NCBI RefSeq assembly: GCF_036370855.1
Contig: NC_088110.1
Location: 21,137,501 to 21,201,500, forward strand
Direction: 5' to 3'
Source of the DNA: Dromaius novaehollandiae
Taxonomy: Eukaryota > Chordata > Aves > Casuariiformes > Dromaiidae
DNA length: 64,000 nt
Below, piece after piece: positions 61,022 through 64,000 of the stretch. Made by a program: the position numbers and the translations under genes. The notes under the pieces are model-generated. The model saw only the letters and a program-made list of their open reading frames with translations. It did not search any database and was not told where the DNA came from. Numbering within the stretch: the stretch's first letter is position 1; each line of letters starts with the position of its first letter.

Positions 61022-64000
61022 GAAAACATCTTGTTAAAGCTCATTTCAGATCAAAAGCTTTGCTCAGCGGGGAACAAGTTTCGTTTCATATTTTAATGCA
61101 ACAGAAGTAAAAGAGAAGTTTACACAAACTTGACTGGGGTGACCATAAGCATGTTAGCTTTAAGAGCAACCACTTCGTGAGAGTATGTCCTTAGCTGTCT
61201 TCCTCCCTGGGGTGTAAAAGTTGCATCTGAACTCTGCTACCTGTTTGCAGATACAAAGTTCCATAGAGTATCTTCAAACTAATGTAAGAAGGTAGGATTC
61301 TGGAAAGATAGAAGCCTGTTCTATGCGGTAATATGTAATGGCAGTATCAGTAGAAATAAAAAGGAAACATGTAGGTTTCCTTCACAGTCTGTACCTTGAC
61401 CTGGAGGAAATATAAACAATTAGATGCTATGTATTCAGCCCACAGAAAGCTTCACACTGCCATCAGTCCTCTGGTAGGCTCTGTGTTTGGAGGTATTGGT
61501 GAAAAAGTGAGAGGTCAGCATGTGTACAACTCACTTGGCAGCGATCCATTAAATACAATAATTAAGTTTGTCAAGGGAAGTGCATGACTGTGCAAGAGCA
61601 AAAAAGTTTAGTAGCTTTATAAAGCTATTTGAGTTTCAATGTTTTACATATGGGGGCATTTAAATTGAGCATGGGAAAAGACTGCAAGATGAGAGAGGTA
61701 CGTTAATTCTCTGTAATACAGAAGAGACATTCTAGGATGGAAGGAACTTTTTGAGGCAGGAAGGATGGAGCTCAGAAAGAGACTTTACTTTAAAACTGTG
61801 GCTTCCAACTCTAACTCTGCCTTGAGAAGGGTTTTGTGAGAACCATTGAATGCAGAGTCCCATTAGTTCTGATGGGCATCCAGACAGGTTCTACCTGCAC
61901 AGAACAGAAAAATCAGGGCTGAGGAATCCAGTTTCAGTTGGCTGTCATGGAAGGACCAGGAGGAATTCCTACTGAGAAGAGCAAGTCTTTGTTAGTGTAA
62001 AGCTGTCTGAGCTGCGCCTTATCTCAATGCTACTGAAGCTAAGGCAGTATGGAGAGGTGGGAAAGGGCTGTGCTCTGCTAACACAAGTTAGTGCAGCCCC
62101 AGGCTCCTCTGAGCAGTTTTGGAGATAGGTTTCTCTCTGATAGCCCTTTCCTGTTTTACTGCTAATTTCAGGTCTGGCCGTGACCCTCAGCAACAAATAT
62201 CAACTGATTTCTCTGCAAAGGATCACAGGGTTTGGCCTCAGTGGAAGGGCGTGAGCTTTGTGGATGCCCAGGACTGTACAGGTAAAGGTTATTGTATTTG
62301 CAGTGTGAGCCACGCACCAAAATGAAATATTTTTTTCTCACATACATTGACATGTTATGGCCTACCATGCTTAAAAACCTTTGTTTTTGGAAACTTGAAG
62401 TCCATTTTCTCCTTTAATTATAAGCATTCCAGAGGGCATCTCATTAAGGTTCCAGAAAGGAGCAAGCTTGCCACAGACATGAGGAGTAATTTTATAGCGC
62501 TAATTAAATGTGATTGGATTTTTCAATTGTGTAATTAGTAGAAATGTTGGCTGAAAGTTTCTGTTGCAAAGGGAGTTTTTCAGTGCAGAAAGAGAAGAGT
62601 TCTTAGTGGAAATTCAGTTTCTTCTCCAGGCAGTGATCCCAGTAAAATGTTTTGCACCCTACTGGGTCTCTGGCTGTAGTATAGGTGGTTGCTCTTGTTG
62701 CTTTTCTCCTTTAGTACAAATGACTGTATCTGTTAAAAGAAACTGATGGGCTGCTTTCAAAGGTGCTTGAGTGGCTCTGGTCATCCCGACTTATGAGTTG
62801 CAAAGAACTAGTGAGATATGAAGCTTTTCCAAGATCACTGGAAGTAATCTACCTTTGTCTTGTATCTCTGCATTTCCTGATGATACACCTTTGAAGCAGA
62901 GACAAAACAAGCTGTTTTGTAGATTGTACTGCAGGGAGGGGAATTCCTTTTAGTCATAAAGTATTTGGGCATCAAGAGACATTTCAGTGTTTTATCCGTA
63001 AGTATTTGCATTAAGTTGATATTACGGAGATAGTGTTGCTGCAGGATGGTGGTCAAAATAAAGTCTGACCCACTCCAATGAAAGTTTGTTGTTTTTGTAG
63101 ATGTAGCCAGACTTGTTTTGAACTTTGGCTTAGGGTATACAGTCTTACTGTTCACTCTCCCATATAAAGCAAAGGCTAGTTAGTGAATCCTAATTAATAT
63201 ATTTAGTCCTGTAGTAGTTTTTCTGTGCAAGAGGAACAGGAATAACTTTGGGGCAGCAGGCTAGTTTACTTGCAGCTTTACATTTAAATTATAACAACAT
63301 ATAACAACGCATCAGGTGTACCTGAACAGAATATTTAGGATGACATTAATTAAAAAAACAAAAAGAATCAAGTTGAAATTTTAAATTCATTGGAGTCAAA
63401 TGAAGTTTACTTGAACGATTTTTAAAGAATTCATTGGCATTTCTGTTGCTTCGAACAGACTAAGCTGGATATATTTAATTATAAGAAAAACTTCATGTGT
63501 GGAAGAGAATAGGTAATTATTTTGAGTGTCTGCTCTGCCATTATGTATTTTCTCTCCCTTATTGAGCTGAAAGGAGTTTGGCAAATTAATTACAAATTTA
63601 CAAATACATATCCTAGGCTAAGACTAAAGACCGTCAAAATTGTTCCTCATTGAAATTTGAAATGTTTCCTTCCGATTCCAACTCCGTAAAGCCAAAAGAA
63701 ATACATTTTTTTCTAAGTGGACATAGGTAGTGCCTGGAAGACAAATAGACAGCTGTGGAAGCCAGCAGGAAAGCCAGACGAGGAAAGGGGCCAGTTAGAT
63801 GGTTTCTGTAGCCATGCTGAATAATGGATTAATTATAAAGGCTTTGTAGAATATGTAAATCTGTAGCATTGGACATCTTGGGTCAATGTTAGCCAATTCC
63901 TCCTCCGACTGAATCTGGTGTAAAATTCCCATCGATTCCAGAGATATCAGAGTTCGGTCAATGCTGAGCTGGCTTGCGACGTCCCCCCACTAGGTAACGA

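Larger units (their letters stand above)
55771..64000. other. HSBP1 upstream region without recognised gene
   Basis: Open frames are short and unrecognised. By vertebrate gene order the 3' end of CDH13 would be expected on the minus strand at or beyond the right edge; no cadherin exon was seen. The region holds the 107-bp tandem duplication, a moderately GC-rich stretch (56880-57170), the hairpin at 58748-58776, the AAT-rich repeat and a T18 tract (61004-61021). Confidence 0.5.

Noticed and set aside
55800-64000. Expected 3' exon of CDH13 on the minus strand.
   Set aside because: No cadherin-like or GPI-signal-like exon was recognised; it probably lies beyond the right edge.

Overview
This is a window of vertebrate nuclear DNA and probably comes from a bird. 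The interspersed repeats are CR1-type LINE relics plus MIR/L3-like ancient SINE/LINE relics. Repeat content is very low for 64 kb, and the one recognised gene is compact. I see no Alu, L1 or B1/B2 elements. A turtle or crocodilian cannot be excluded from sequence alone, and I cannot name the species.

Only one protein-coding gene can be supported: HSBP1 (heat shock factor binding protein 1) on the minus strand, start codon at 55537 and stop at 54625. It has three coding exons of 45, 67 and 119 nt that join in frame to a 76-residue coiled-coil protein. Intron 1 is an ordinary GT-AG intron. Intron 2 (54744-54917) is an AT-AC intron with textbook U12 (minor spliceosome) signals at the 5' splice site, branch point and 3' splice site. 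A CpG island (about 55290-55770) covers exon 1 and carries a ZNF143/STAF-type site, a TCTCGCGAG-type element and ETS-like sites. The 3' UTR runs leftward with several possible poly(A) signals.

Region by region: 1 to about 50 kb is AT-rich DNA without a recognisable gene. It holds two CR1 relics (about 8.13-8.89 kb and 31.17-31.35 kb), several MIR/L3-like relics (best at 36.55-36.80 kb and 26.98-27.09 kb), homopolymers, short tandem duplications, a GC-rich patch near 18.0-18.6 kb and one unusually long open frame (33.90-34.72 kb, minus). About 50.7-54.6 kb is probably HSBP1 3' UTR and flank. 54.6-55.8 kb is HSBP1 and its promoter. 55.8-64 kb is again without a recognised gene, but has a diverged 107-bp tandem duplication, a perfect 13-bp-stem hairpin and an AAT-rich microsatellite.

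In human, HSBP1 lies between CDH13 (upstream) and MLYCD (downstream). If that order holds here, CDH13 should lie to the right and MLYCD to the left of the window, both on the minus strand. No exon of either was recognised. Hand tallies show T>A and G>C on the plus strand at three places between 5 and 29 kb, and C>G near 52 kb. This would fit an unannotated plus-strand transcript on the left and HSBP1 transcription on the right. The most notable observation is the AT-AC intron in HSBP1. I found no convincing undescribed system.
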